Below are positions 14,507 to 21,008 of a stretch of DNA of 28,145 nt, piece by piece. Origin of the DNA: DATKKM01 sp036741795 (lineage in GTDB: Bacteria > Chloroflexota > Dehalococcoidia > SM23-28-2 > RBG-16-64-32). The DNA lies in the NCBI GenBank assembly GCA_036741795.1, contig DAINRO010000030.1, forward strand, positions 1-28,145, read 5' to 3'. Position 1 is the stretch's first letter, and each line of letters starts with the position of its first letter. The position numbers and the translations under genes are program-made. The notes below the pieces were generated by a model. It saw only the letters and a program-made list of their open reading frames with translations. It made no database searches and was not told where the DNA came from.

Positions 14507-15946
14507 TCAGCGGGTCAAGCGGAATATCCCGGACTCGTAGCTGACGATTGCAACCTCTCCGTCGGGCAATAGCGTGAACGACGAGGGACCGGAAGGCATT
14601 TGCGTCAGATGGACAGACCCGCCACTTCCGGCGGCGTTTACGGCCCAGAGGTGTCCGGAGTAAAAGTCGCCGTACAGGTACCAGCCCTGCAGTTCCGGCA
14701 GGGACCCGCCCCGATAAATGACCCCGCCTGTCACGGCCTGCCCGAAGCTATGGTCGTACTCCTGTCGGGGCGCGCGGTACCCGGTATTGGAGCACCCGGA
14801 CAGTTCGAAATCGTGGTTGCCTTCGTAACAGTCCCATCCGTAGTTGCCGCCGACCACAACCTGGTTCACTTCTTCCCACGTGCCCTGTCCTACGTCGCCG
14901 AGCCAAATTTGGTCCGTTGCCGGATCGATCGTCATACGCCAGGGGTTGCGAAACCCGTACGCAAATATCTCTTCACGGATCGGCCCACCACCATCGTTAA
15001 AGGGGTTTCCGGCGGGAATGGTGTACCCGGAACCGGAGACGTCGAGCCGCAGCACTTTGCCGAGGAGCGTCGTCAGGTTCTGCCCATTCTCCTGCGGGTC
15101 GCCGCCGCCGCCGCCATCCCCTGTGGACAGGTAGAGATACCCCGCACTGTCGAAAGCGATGTGGCCGCCGTTATGGTTCGCCGCGAAATCGGGAATGCTT
15201 AGCAGGATGCTCTCCGAGTTGTTGTTGAGTCCTGAAGAATTGCCGGAATAGCGGGCCAGGATATTCGGCGCGGGGCTACCCTTGGTGTAGTAAACGAAGA
15301 CACGGCCGTTGCTGGCGAACCCCGGAGAAAACGCGACGGAGAGCAGACCTTCCTCGCCACCAGCCGTGAGCTTAGACGAAATGTCTCCCCAGAGCTGCGG
15401 GGATCCGCTGCCGTCGAGGGATACCTTGTAAATCTTGCCGTTTTGGCTGGCGACAATTCCGGTGTTAGGGCTGCCGGGCATGACAGCGAACTCGATGACC
15501 GAGCCGATGGAGCCGAGGTAGCTATCGGAGAGGTAAGGTGCGATGCGGTAGGCATTTGGCGAAGGGCCCGGGGGCGGAGGTGGGGGCGGGGCCGTGATAG
15601 GCACGGCGGTCGGGGCGACTGTTGGCACCTTTGTCGGGAGCACAACAGCTTTCGTTGCAGTTGGCTTTGGACTCTTCGTTGGCGTTGGCGTCGGTGAGCC
15701 GCTCGGGCTGCCCGAAGGCGACCCACTCCTGGGGCGGGAACTGGATGTTGGTTCGTCGCAGTCTTCGTCGTCTTCGCCAGGACTTTCGCATACCTCCCTG
15801 AGCTGCTCCTCCGGCTCGTCGCCGCCCATTACCAGGGATGCCACGGCTACGCTCGCAAACAAGAGGCCAATGCCTGCGATGCCGCCAAAGAGCATAAGCT
15901 GGCGGCTGCTGAAGCGGGTGAGGTATTGAGAAAAGCGGTCTAACAC
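14507..15946 (-). CDS. Membrane-anchored sorbosone/glucose dehydrogenase-like beta-propeller
   Basis: A 479-residue protein. One membrane segment (about 17-40) follows a short basic cytoplasmic end. Residues 44-130 are an acidic then Ser/Pro/Thr-rich linker containing GSPSGSPSGSP and a Pro run. The C-terminal propeller (131-479) belongs to the GSDH family of soluble quinoprotein dehydrogenases: NHNGGHIAFDSAGYLYLSTGDGG with His259, and AYGFRNPWRM with Arg334, positions resembling the active-site His and Arg of PQQ glucose dehydrogenase. It should act outside the membrane on a sugar-like substrate, but PQQ use is inferred. The GTG at 15946 has no Shine-Dalgarno and lies six bases after TATTAG, suggesting a leaderless message. 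Confidence 0.88.
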   Translation of the reverse strand: MLDRFSQYLTRFSSRQLMLFGGIAGIGLLFASVAVASLVMGGDEPEEQLREVCESPGEDDEDCDEPTSSSRPRSGSPSGSPSGSPTPTPTKSPKPTATKAVVLPTKVPTVAPTAVPITAPPPPPPPGPSPNAYRIAPYLSDSYLGSIGSVIEFAVMPGSPNTGIVASQNGKIYKVSLDGSGSPQLWGDISSKLTAGGEEGLLSVAFSPGFASNGRVFVYYTKGSPAPNILARYSGNSSGLNNNSESILLSIPDFAANHNGGHIAFDSAGYLYLSTGDGGGGGDPQENGQNLTTLLGKVLRLDVSGSGYTIPAGNPFNDGGGPIREEIFAYGFRNPWRMTIDPATDQIWLGDVGQGTWEEVNQVVVGGNYGWDCYEGNHDFELSGCSNTGYRAPRQEYDHSFGQAVTGGVIYRGGSLPELQGWYLYGDFYSGHLWAVNAAGSGGSVHLTQMPSGPSSFTLLPDGEVAIVSYESGIFRLTR

Positions 15947-15952
15947 TAACTA

Positions 15953-15985
15953 CTAATACGCATCCGGTGCACTGACCGTTGCACC
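15953..15985 (-). promoter_or_regulatory. -10 box and inverted repeat upstream of the dehydrogenase-like gene
   Basis: On the minus strand TATTAG (15958-15953) is followed by six bases and then the GTG start, predicting a leaderless transcript. GGTGCA (15966-15971) and TGCACC (15980-15985) form an inverted repeat with an 8-base loop covering the expected -35 region (centre about -30), a good place for a repressor. It could alternatively be a weak terminator of the aminotransferase gene, whose stop is at 15999, but no T-tract follows. Confidence 0.4.
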
Positions 15986-15998
15986 CGGGTTGACGTAA

Positions 15999-17186
15999 TC
16001 AGCCGGAGTGGTGCTCTACGAAGCGTCCGATTCGTTCGAGCGCCTCTTCCAGGAGTTGATACGGTGCCGCATAGCACATGCGCACGTGTCCCTTTCCCCC
16101 GTCCCCGAAGGTGGAGCCGGGAATGACGGCCACCTTTTCTTCGTCCAGCAGCCGTTCGGCAAACTCCAGGTCATCCATGCCTGTGGAGCGAATAGAGGGG
16201 AAGACGTAGAACGCTCCGTGCGGTTCATACAGTGTCAGGCCAAGGTCCTTGACGCCGCTTACCATCAGGCGGCGGCGGCGGTCATACTCCGCGACCATGC
16301 GGCGGACGTCTTCCTCGCCGTTGCGTAGGGCCTCGAGGGCCGCGTACTGCGAAGGCGTCGGCGCCGACATGATGATGTACTGGTGGATCTTCATCATCGC
16401 TTCGAGCACGTCCGAAGGAGCGCAAAGCCAGCCGACGCGCCATCCCGTCATCGCGTAGGCCTTGGAGAAGCCGCCGAGGAGTATCGTCCGCTCTTTCATC
16501 CCGGGGAGGGCTGAGAAGCTGGTGTGCTCAATCCCGTAACTCAGGCGGTCGTAAATCTCGTCCGAGATGACGAACAGGTCGTGCCTGGCGGCTACGTCCG
16601 CGATTTCCGCCAGGTCCTCCCGAGTCATCTGGGCGCCGGTGGGGTTCGACGGGTAGCCGATGAGGATCGCTTTGGTGCGGTCGGTGATGCGCTCCTCGAT
16701 GTCCGCGGCTGTGACCCGGAACTCGTTCTCCATGTGCGTAGGAACGGGAACGAATACCCCGCCCGCTAGCGTGGTGCAAGGCGGGTACGCGACGTAGTAG
16801 GGGTCGGGGCAGAGGATCTCATCTCCGGGGTCGAGCAGCGCGTGAGTAGCGAGGAGCAGCGCCTCGGACACGCCGATGGTGACGATGATCTCGCGGTGAG
16901 GGTCGTAGCGGACGCCGTACAGCTTCTGGAGGTGATCGGCGATCGCCTCGCGAAGTTCGGGTAGTCCGTAGTTGGAGGTGTAGTGCGTCTCGCCCGCCAT
17001 TGTGGCGTCGAAGGCGGCCTTCATATAGCGCTCCGGTGTTACGAAGTCGGGCTCGCCGACGCCCAGCGAGATACACCCGTCCATGTTCGCGATCAACTCG
17101 AAGAAACGGCGGATACCCGACGCCGAAATCGAGTTGACCTTTTGCGAGAAGCGGGTCTCTCGCGTCCTATGCGTGCTTTTCGCCAC
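15999..17186 (-). CDS. PLP-dependent aminotransferase, class I/II
   Basis: A 395-residue fold-type I aminotransferase of the aspartate aminotransferase superfamily. Features are SLGVGEPDF near the N-terminus, YPSNPTG (Asn181 holding the PLP ring), SDEIYDRLSYG (Asp209 and Tyr212 with the cofactor) and GGFSKAYAMTGWRVGW, in which Lys242 forms the Schiff base. The substrate could be aspartate, alanine or an aromatic amino acid. The longest frame begins at a TTG at 17222. The GTG at 17186 is preferred because GGAGGA lies about five bases before it, and a promoter (ATGACA-N17-TAGGAT) predicts a start at 17206, downstream of the TTG. It lies behind gatC-gatA and the D-threonine-aldolase-like gene but has its own promoter. 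Confidence 0.93.
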   Translation of the reverse strand: MAKSTHRTRETRFSQKVNSISASGIRRFFELIANMDGCISLGVGEPDFVTPERYMKAAFDATMAGETHYTSNYGLPELREAIADHLQKLYGVRYDPHREIIVTIGVSEALLLATHALLDPGDEILCPDPYYVAYPPCTTLAGGVFVPVPTHMENEFRVTAADIEERITDRTKAILIGYPSNPTGAQMTREDLAEIADVAARHDLFVISDEIYDRLSYGIEHTSFSALPGMKERTILLGGFSKAYAMTGWRVGWLCAPSDVLEAMMKIHQYIIMSAPTPSQYAALEALRNGEEDVRRMVAEYDRRRRLMVSGVKDLGLTLYEPHGAFYVFPSIRSTGMDDLEFAERLLDEEKVAVIPGSTFGDGGKGHVRMCYAAPYQLLEEALERIGRFVEHHSG

Positions 17187-17212
17187 AGGTTCCTCCACGG
17201 AGACTTTCAGCA

Positions 17213-17241
17213 ATCCTAGCAAAGCGGAAATGCAGTGTCAT
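17213..17241 (-). promoter_or_regulatory. Predicted aminotransferase promoter
   Basis: On the minus strand ATGACA (17241-17236; five of six to TTGACA) is followed after exactly 17 bp by TAGGAT (17218-17213; four of six). The predicted start is 17206, giving a 20-base leader containing the GGAGG Shine-Dalgarno. This is the best-balanced promoter in the window and contrasts with the leaderless arrangement of neighbouring genes. Confidence 0.6.
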
Positions 17242-17272
17242 TACCGACGTAAACGCGCGAGTGTTTGTGACG

Positions 17273-18364
17273 TTACGGTTGGGGGACACCGTGCCCGCGG
17301 GCGGAGATAGGCCAAACCTCGACTACGTCATCGCCCTTAAGCGCGTACATGACGTCGTGGAGATTGATCGTGGGGTCGATGTGGGATGGGGTCAGCCGGA
17401 TTCGATCGCCGACTTCGATCGTCGCCTGCGGCGGGACGGTAATGCTCGCGTGTTCGTCGCTGAGGAACAGCACTGAAGCGCCCTCGATACCCTGCACGCC
17501 CGGGTTGCCGTGGTCCTCGGTGTTCGACTTCAGGCCCGTGTCGGCTACGCAGAGACCCGGTGATGGCCTGCTCAGCACCGTACCGAGCACCCAGAACGCC
17601 TGCTCGAAGGGGATGTCCAGCTTCGAGTACGCCGTGTCCATCAGCACGTACGATCCGGCCTGGATCTCCGTGATCCCGTGGATGCGGCCGGTGATGTCGA
17701 ACGTGCCGGTGCCGCCCGCCGAGACGATCTCGCACGGGAGGCCAGCCTCGCGGATCGCCTCGACGCTCAGGATGAGGCTCTCCATCGCGTTTAGTGTCGC
17801 CGGCTCGCGCTTCTCGCGGTCGGGGATGCCGACGGCGTGGCCCTCGTAGCCCATCGCTCCGCGGAGGGTGAGGCCCGCCGTGTCGGATACCTGCCGCGCC
17901 AGCGCCGCCGCCGGTTCGCCAGGCTGGACGCCACAGCGCGGCATCCCCACGTTCACATCGACGAGCACACCGACTTCGGCGCCCGCTTGCCTCGCCGCCT
18001 CCGAGATCATCCGCACACCCTCGGGCGAGTCCACCGCCACCTTGATGTCGATGCCCCGGCCTGCGATCGCCGCCACTCGGCCACATTTGTCCGATCCTAT
18101 GACCTGGTTAGCAATGAGGATGTCGTCGCAGAATTCCGCCGCGATCTCTGCTTCGCGCACCGTAGCGCAGGTAAGGCCCGTGCAGGAGCCGGCGTCTAGC
18201 TGCCGCCGCGCGATCTCCGGCGTCTTGTGAGCCTTAAAGTGGGGCCGCAGCTTGCAGTCCGATTCGGCGAAGAACTCGGCCATCTTCCGGACATTGCGCT
18301 CCATCGCGTCGAAATCGACAACGAGGGCCGGGGTGGTGATTTCGGCTACGGTTCGGGGAATCAC
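17273..18364 (-). CDS. D-threonine aldolase-like PLP enzyme (fold type III)
   Basis: A 363-residue member of the alanine-racemase-fold family that includes D-threonine aldolase and D-serine dehydratase. RPHFKAHKTPEIARRQ holds the likely Schiff-base Lys44. GTGTFDITG binds the cofactor phosphate. Near the C-terminus TPSHIDPTINLHD gives a His328-x-Asp330 metal site: D-threonine aldolases have His-x-Asp, whereas D-serine dehydratases have His-x-Cys, so the aldolase type (D-3-hydroxyamino acid to glycine plus aldehyde) is favoured. The longest frame runs to 18508, but the GTG at 18364 overlaps the gatA stop as GTGA and starts right before the family N-terminus TPALVVD. Translation is thus coupled to gatA, an unexpected partner. 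Confidence 0.88.
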   Translation of the reverse strand: MIPRTVAEITTPALVVDFDAMERNVRKMAEFFAESDCKLRPHFKAHKTPEIARRQLDAGSCTGLTCATVREAEIAAEFCDDILIANQVIGSDKCGRVAAIAGRGIDIKVAVDSPEGVRMISEAARQAGAEVGVLVDVNVGMPRCGVQPGEPAAALARQVSDTAGLTLRGAMGYEGHAVGIPDREKREPATLNAMESLILSVEAIREAGLPCEIVSAGGTGTFDITGRIHGITEIQAGSYVLMDTAYSKLDIPFEQAFWVLGTVLSRPSPGLCVADTGLKSNTEDHGNPGVQGIEGASVLFLSDEHASITVPPQATIEVGDRIRLTPSHIDPTINLHDVMYALKGDDVVEVWPISARGHGVPQP

Positions 18365-19839
18365 AGCGGCGCCATCTCCTTGTGCCACTTGGTGGCCTGC
18401 TCGTAGGCGTGGGCCACCTGGAACATCGACCCCTCGTCGAAGGGCTTCGCGATCACCTGGAGACCGATCGGGAGGCGTGCGCCGTCGTCCGCGGTCGCGA
18501 ATCCGCAAGGGACTGAGATTCCGGGCAGCCCCGCGATGTTCACCGGGATCGTGCAGACGTCGTTCAGGTACATGGCGAGTGGGTCGTTTGCCTTTTCGCC
18601 GATCTTGAAGGCCGGGGTTGGGGTTACGGGCGCAACAAGCACGTCGTGAGTGGCGAAGGTCTCGTCGAACTCTCGCCGGATCAGCGTGCGGACCTGCTGG
18701 GCCTTTTTGTAGTAGGCGTCGTAGTAGCCGGCGGAGAGCGCGTAGGTCCCGAGCATGATGCGCCGCTTGACCTCTTCACCAAAACCTATCTGCCGCGTCT
18801 TCTCCATCTCCTCCCACATGTTTGCGCCGTCGTGGTACGAGTATCCGTACTTCACACCGTCATAGCGCGCCAGGTTCGCTGAGGCCTCGGATGGGGCGAT
18901 GATGTAGTAGACGGCGACGCCGAGGTCTGTGGAAGGCAGGCGCACGTCGCGGTCGATTTCCGCGCCCAGGTCTGCCATCTGTGCCAGGGCCGCTTCCACG
19001 GCCTCCCTTACCGAGTCGTCCATTCCCTCCGTGAAGTACTCCCGAGGCACGCCGATGCGTACGCCACGGAGGTCACCTCCAAGCGCGTCTGCGACCGAGG
19101 GCACGTCTATAGGCGCCGAGGTGGAGTCGCGCTGGTCGTGGCCGGAGATAGCTTCGAAGACCGTGGCCGCGTCGTGGACTGTGCGCGCGAAGGGCCCGAT
19201 CTGGTCGAGCGAGGACGCGAAGGCGACGAGGCCGAACCGGGAGACGCGGCCGTACGTCGGCTTCATGCCGACGACGCCGGAGAGCGCCGCCGGCTGGCGG
19301 ATCGAGCCGCCCGTGTCCGAGCCCAGCGCGTAGTAGGCCATCCCGGATGCGACCGCGGCGGCCGAGCCTGACGAGGAGCCGCCGGGAACGCGGTTCTGGG
19401 CCCAGGGGTTGCGCGTCGGACCGTAGGCCGAGTTCTCACCGCTGGAGCCCATCGCGAACTCGTCCATGTTGGTCTTGCCCAGCATCACGAAGCCGGCTTC
19501 CTTGAGCAGAGTGATCACGTTCGCGTCGTACACGGGGACGAACGGTTCCAGGATCTTCGAGCCGCACGTCGTCCGCACCCCCTCGGTGCTGATCACGTCC
19601 TTGATTGCCGCGGGAACGCCGGTCAGTGGCGTCGCCTGACCACTCGCCAGCAATTCGTCGGCATGTTTTGCCTGTTCCAGGGCGGGGTCGGCGGTCACTG
19701 TGAGGAAGGCATTGATTTGTGGATCCAGCGACTCGATCCGCTCCAGCGCCGATCGTGTCAGCTCGACGGAAGATGCCTCCCGGCTGCGAAGCAGGGCGGA
19801 GGCCTCGGTGAGTGTCAGCGAATGGAGGTCGTCGGGCAT
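18361..19839 (-). CDS. gatA: Asp/Glu-tRNA amidotransferase subunit A
   Basis: A 492-residue amidase-signature protein, the glutaminase subunit of GatCAB that supplies ammonia for converting Glu-tRNA-Gln and/or Asp-tRNA-Asn. The Ser-cisSer-Lys triad is seen as Lys80 (VPAAIKDV), the cis-Ser in PGGSSSGSAAAVA (about 155) and nucleophile Ser179 (SDTGGSIRQPA). GEEVKRRIMLGTYALSAGYYDAYY is the GatA-specific C-terminal region, separating it from general amidases. Length is normal. The ATG at 19839 overlaps the gatC stop by one base (TAATG), and its TGA overlaps the GTG of the D-threonine-aldolase-like gene. gatB is not in the window. Confidence 0.97.
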   Translation of the reverse strand: MPDDLHSLTLTEASALLRSREASSVELTRSALERIESLDPQINAFLTVTADPALEQAKHADELLASGQATPLTGVPAAIKDVISTEGVRTTCGSKILEPFVPVYDANVITLLKEAGFVMLGKTNMDEFAMGSSGENSAYGPTRNPWAQNRVPGGSSSGSAAAVASGMAYYALGSDTGGSIRQPAALSGVVGMKPTYGRVSRFGLVAFASSLDQIGPFARTVHDAATVFEAISGHDQRDSTSAPIDVPSVADALGGDLRGVRIGVPREYFTEGMDDSVREAVEAALAQMADLGAEIDRDVRLPSTDLGVAVYYIIAPSEASANLARYDGVKYGYSYHDGANMWEEMEKTRQIGFGEEVKRRIMLGTYALSAGYYDAYYKKAQQVRTLIRREFDETFATHDVLVAPVTPTPAFKIGEKANDPLAMYLNDVCTIPVNIAGLPGISVPCGFATADDGARLPIGLQVIAKPFDEGSMFQVAHAYEQATKWHKEMAPL

Positions 19840-20129
19840 TATTCTTCGAGGATTGCGCGGACCCGGAAGTGCTCTCCCTCGCGGCGAGGGGCGTTGGCGA
19901 GGGTTGATTCGGGGTCGAGGGGTGGCGTGGGATCGTCGTCGCGCAGGATGTTGTGCAGGTCGAGAGGGTAGGCAGTCGGGGGTACGCGCTCGGTGTCGAC
20001 GGCGGCGAGGCGCGCGAAGTAGTCGAGGATGTCCGAGAGCTGGTGCTGGAACTTCTCGACGTCGTCGTCGGTCAACCCGAGGCGGGCGAGGGTGGCGAGG
20101 TGGCGGACTTCGGCGTTCGTCAGGGGCAT
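19839..20129 (-). CDS. gatC: Asp/Glu-tRNA amidotransferase subunit C
   Basis: A 96-residue small subunit that wraps around GatA and stabilises the GatCAB complex. It begins MPLTNAEVRHLATLARLGLTDD and contains LSDILDYFARLAAVDTERVPPTAYP, both typical of GatC, and ends FRVRAILEE (the family usually ends VPKVLE or similar). The frame extends upstream to 20168, but the ATG at 20129 matches the family start. No Shine-Dalgarno precedes it. CATAAT ends exactly six bases before the ATG, predicting that transcription starts on the A of the start codon. It heads the gatC-gatA-aldolase operon and is divergent from the methyltransferase gene. Confidence 0.95.
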   Translation of the reverse strand: MPLTNAEVRHLATLARLGLTDDDVEKFQHQLSDILDYFARLAAVDTERVPPTAYPLDLHNILRDDDPTPPLDPESTLANAPRREGEHFRVRAILEE

Positions 20130-20135
20130 GGGTTG

Positions 20136-20205
20136 ATTATGGAACAGGCGCGAAGGTGAGGGAACCAACGCCCAGGTTTCGCCACGGTGGCGGCGTTGGT
20201 ACCCT
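20136..20205. promoter_or_regulatory. Divergent leaderless promoters of gatC and the methyltransferase with an inverted repeat
   Basis: Minus strand: CATAAT (20141-20136; five of six) is six bases before the gatC ATG; a weak -35 TTCCCT lies at 20164-20159. Plus strand: TACCCT (20200-20205) is six bases before the methyltransferase GTG at 20212. Between them ACCAACGCC (20164-20172) and GGCGTTGGT (20192-20200) form a perfect 9-bp inverted repeat with a 19-base spacer, whose inner part holds a second palindrome GCCACGGTGGC (20181-20191). One arm touches each core promoter, as expected of a shared operator. Confidence 0.45.
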
Positions 20206-20211
20206 GAGGGC

Positions 20212-20958
20212 GTGACGACAACCCACGTTCCGGAAGGTACAACGGACAGGCGCGCGATTCGGGGCCATCCGAGCCAGGTCTGGACACGCGGACTTGAGCG
20301 GAGGCTCGGGTTCGTGCTTGAGCAGGTGGACCTGGAGGGGAAGCGGATCCTCGATATCGGTTGCGGGGTGGGCGCGTTCGTGCGGCGGCTGGGCGAGTTC
20401 TCGGGCGAGGTCTACGGCACGGATGTCGACCGGGAGAGCGTCATCCGCGGCGTCGAAGAGGTCCCTAACCTGGCGCTGGCCGTCGGCGAACGGATGCCGT
20501 TCCGCGACGGCACGTTTGACGTGATCCTCCTGCACGAGGTGCTGGAGCACGTGGACGACGACGTAGAGACGCTGCGAGAGGCTCGTCGCTTGCTGGCGCC
20601 GGGTGGACGGGTGGTCATCTTCTGCCCGAACCGGCTCTACCCCTTCGAGACACACGGGATCTTCGTCGGCAAGCGCTATATCTTCGGAAACGTGCCGTTC
20701 GTGAACTACCTTCCGGACCCGGTTCGCAACAAACTTGTCCCGCACGCGCGGACTTATTCGAAACGCCGGCTGCGAAAGGTCTACCGGAAGGCCGGCTTGA
20801 AACCGCGCCTGCACACGTTCGTTTACCCCGGTTTCGACCATATTGCTTCTGGTCACGGAATCGTTGGGAAATCGTTGCGTTGGGGATTGTATCCCCTGGA
20901 AAACACGCCCTTGAGAAACTTCGGCCTATCGCACTTCGTTGTATTAGAAGGGAAATAG
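20212..20958 (+). CDS. Class I SAM-dependent methyltransferase
   Basis: A 248-residue methyltransferase of the UbiE/type-11 sort. SAM-binding motif I is LDIGCGVGAF (47-56), followed by an acidic strand end YGTDVDRESV (68-77), ERMPFRDGTFDVILLHEVLEHVDDD, and LRRLLAPGGR-like motif LLAPGGRVVIFCPN. The acceptor is unknown; this shape is shared by enzymes acting on lipids, quinones and surface glycans. The GTG at 20212 is chosen because the frame opens there and a -10-like TACCCT precedes it by six bases; GAGGG is too close to serve as a Shine-Dalgarno. It is divergent from gatC, and a penicillin-binding protein gene follows 50 bp later, which hints at an envelope role without proving it. Confidence 0.85.
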   Translation: MTTTHVPEGTTDRRAIRGHPSQVWTRGLERRLGFVLEQVDLEGKRILDIGCGVGAFVRRLGEFSGEVYGTDVDRESVIRGVEEVPNLALAVGERMPFRDGTFDVILLHEVLEHVDDDVETLREARRLLAPGGRVVIFCPNRLYPFETHGIFVGKRYIFGNVPFVNYLPDPVRNKLVPHARTYSKRRLRKVYRKAGLKPRLHTFVYPGFDHIASGHGIVGKSLRWGLYPLENTPLRNFGLSHFVVLEGK

Positions 20959-21008
20959 TACGCATTTCGTAAGAGCGAAGGCCCTTGCCTGATCATTTGA
21001 GGTTTTAA

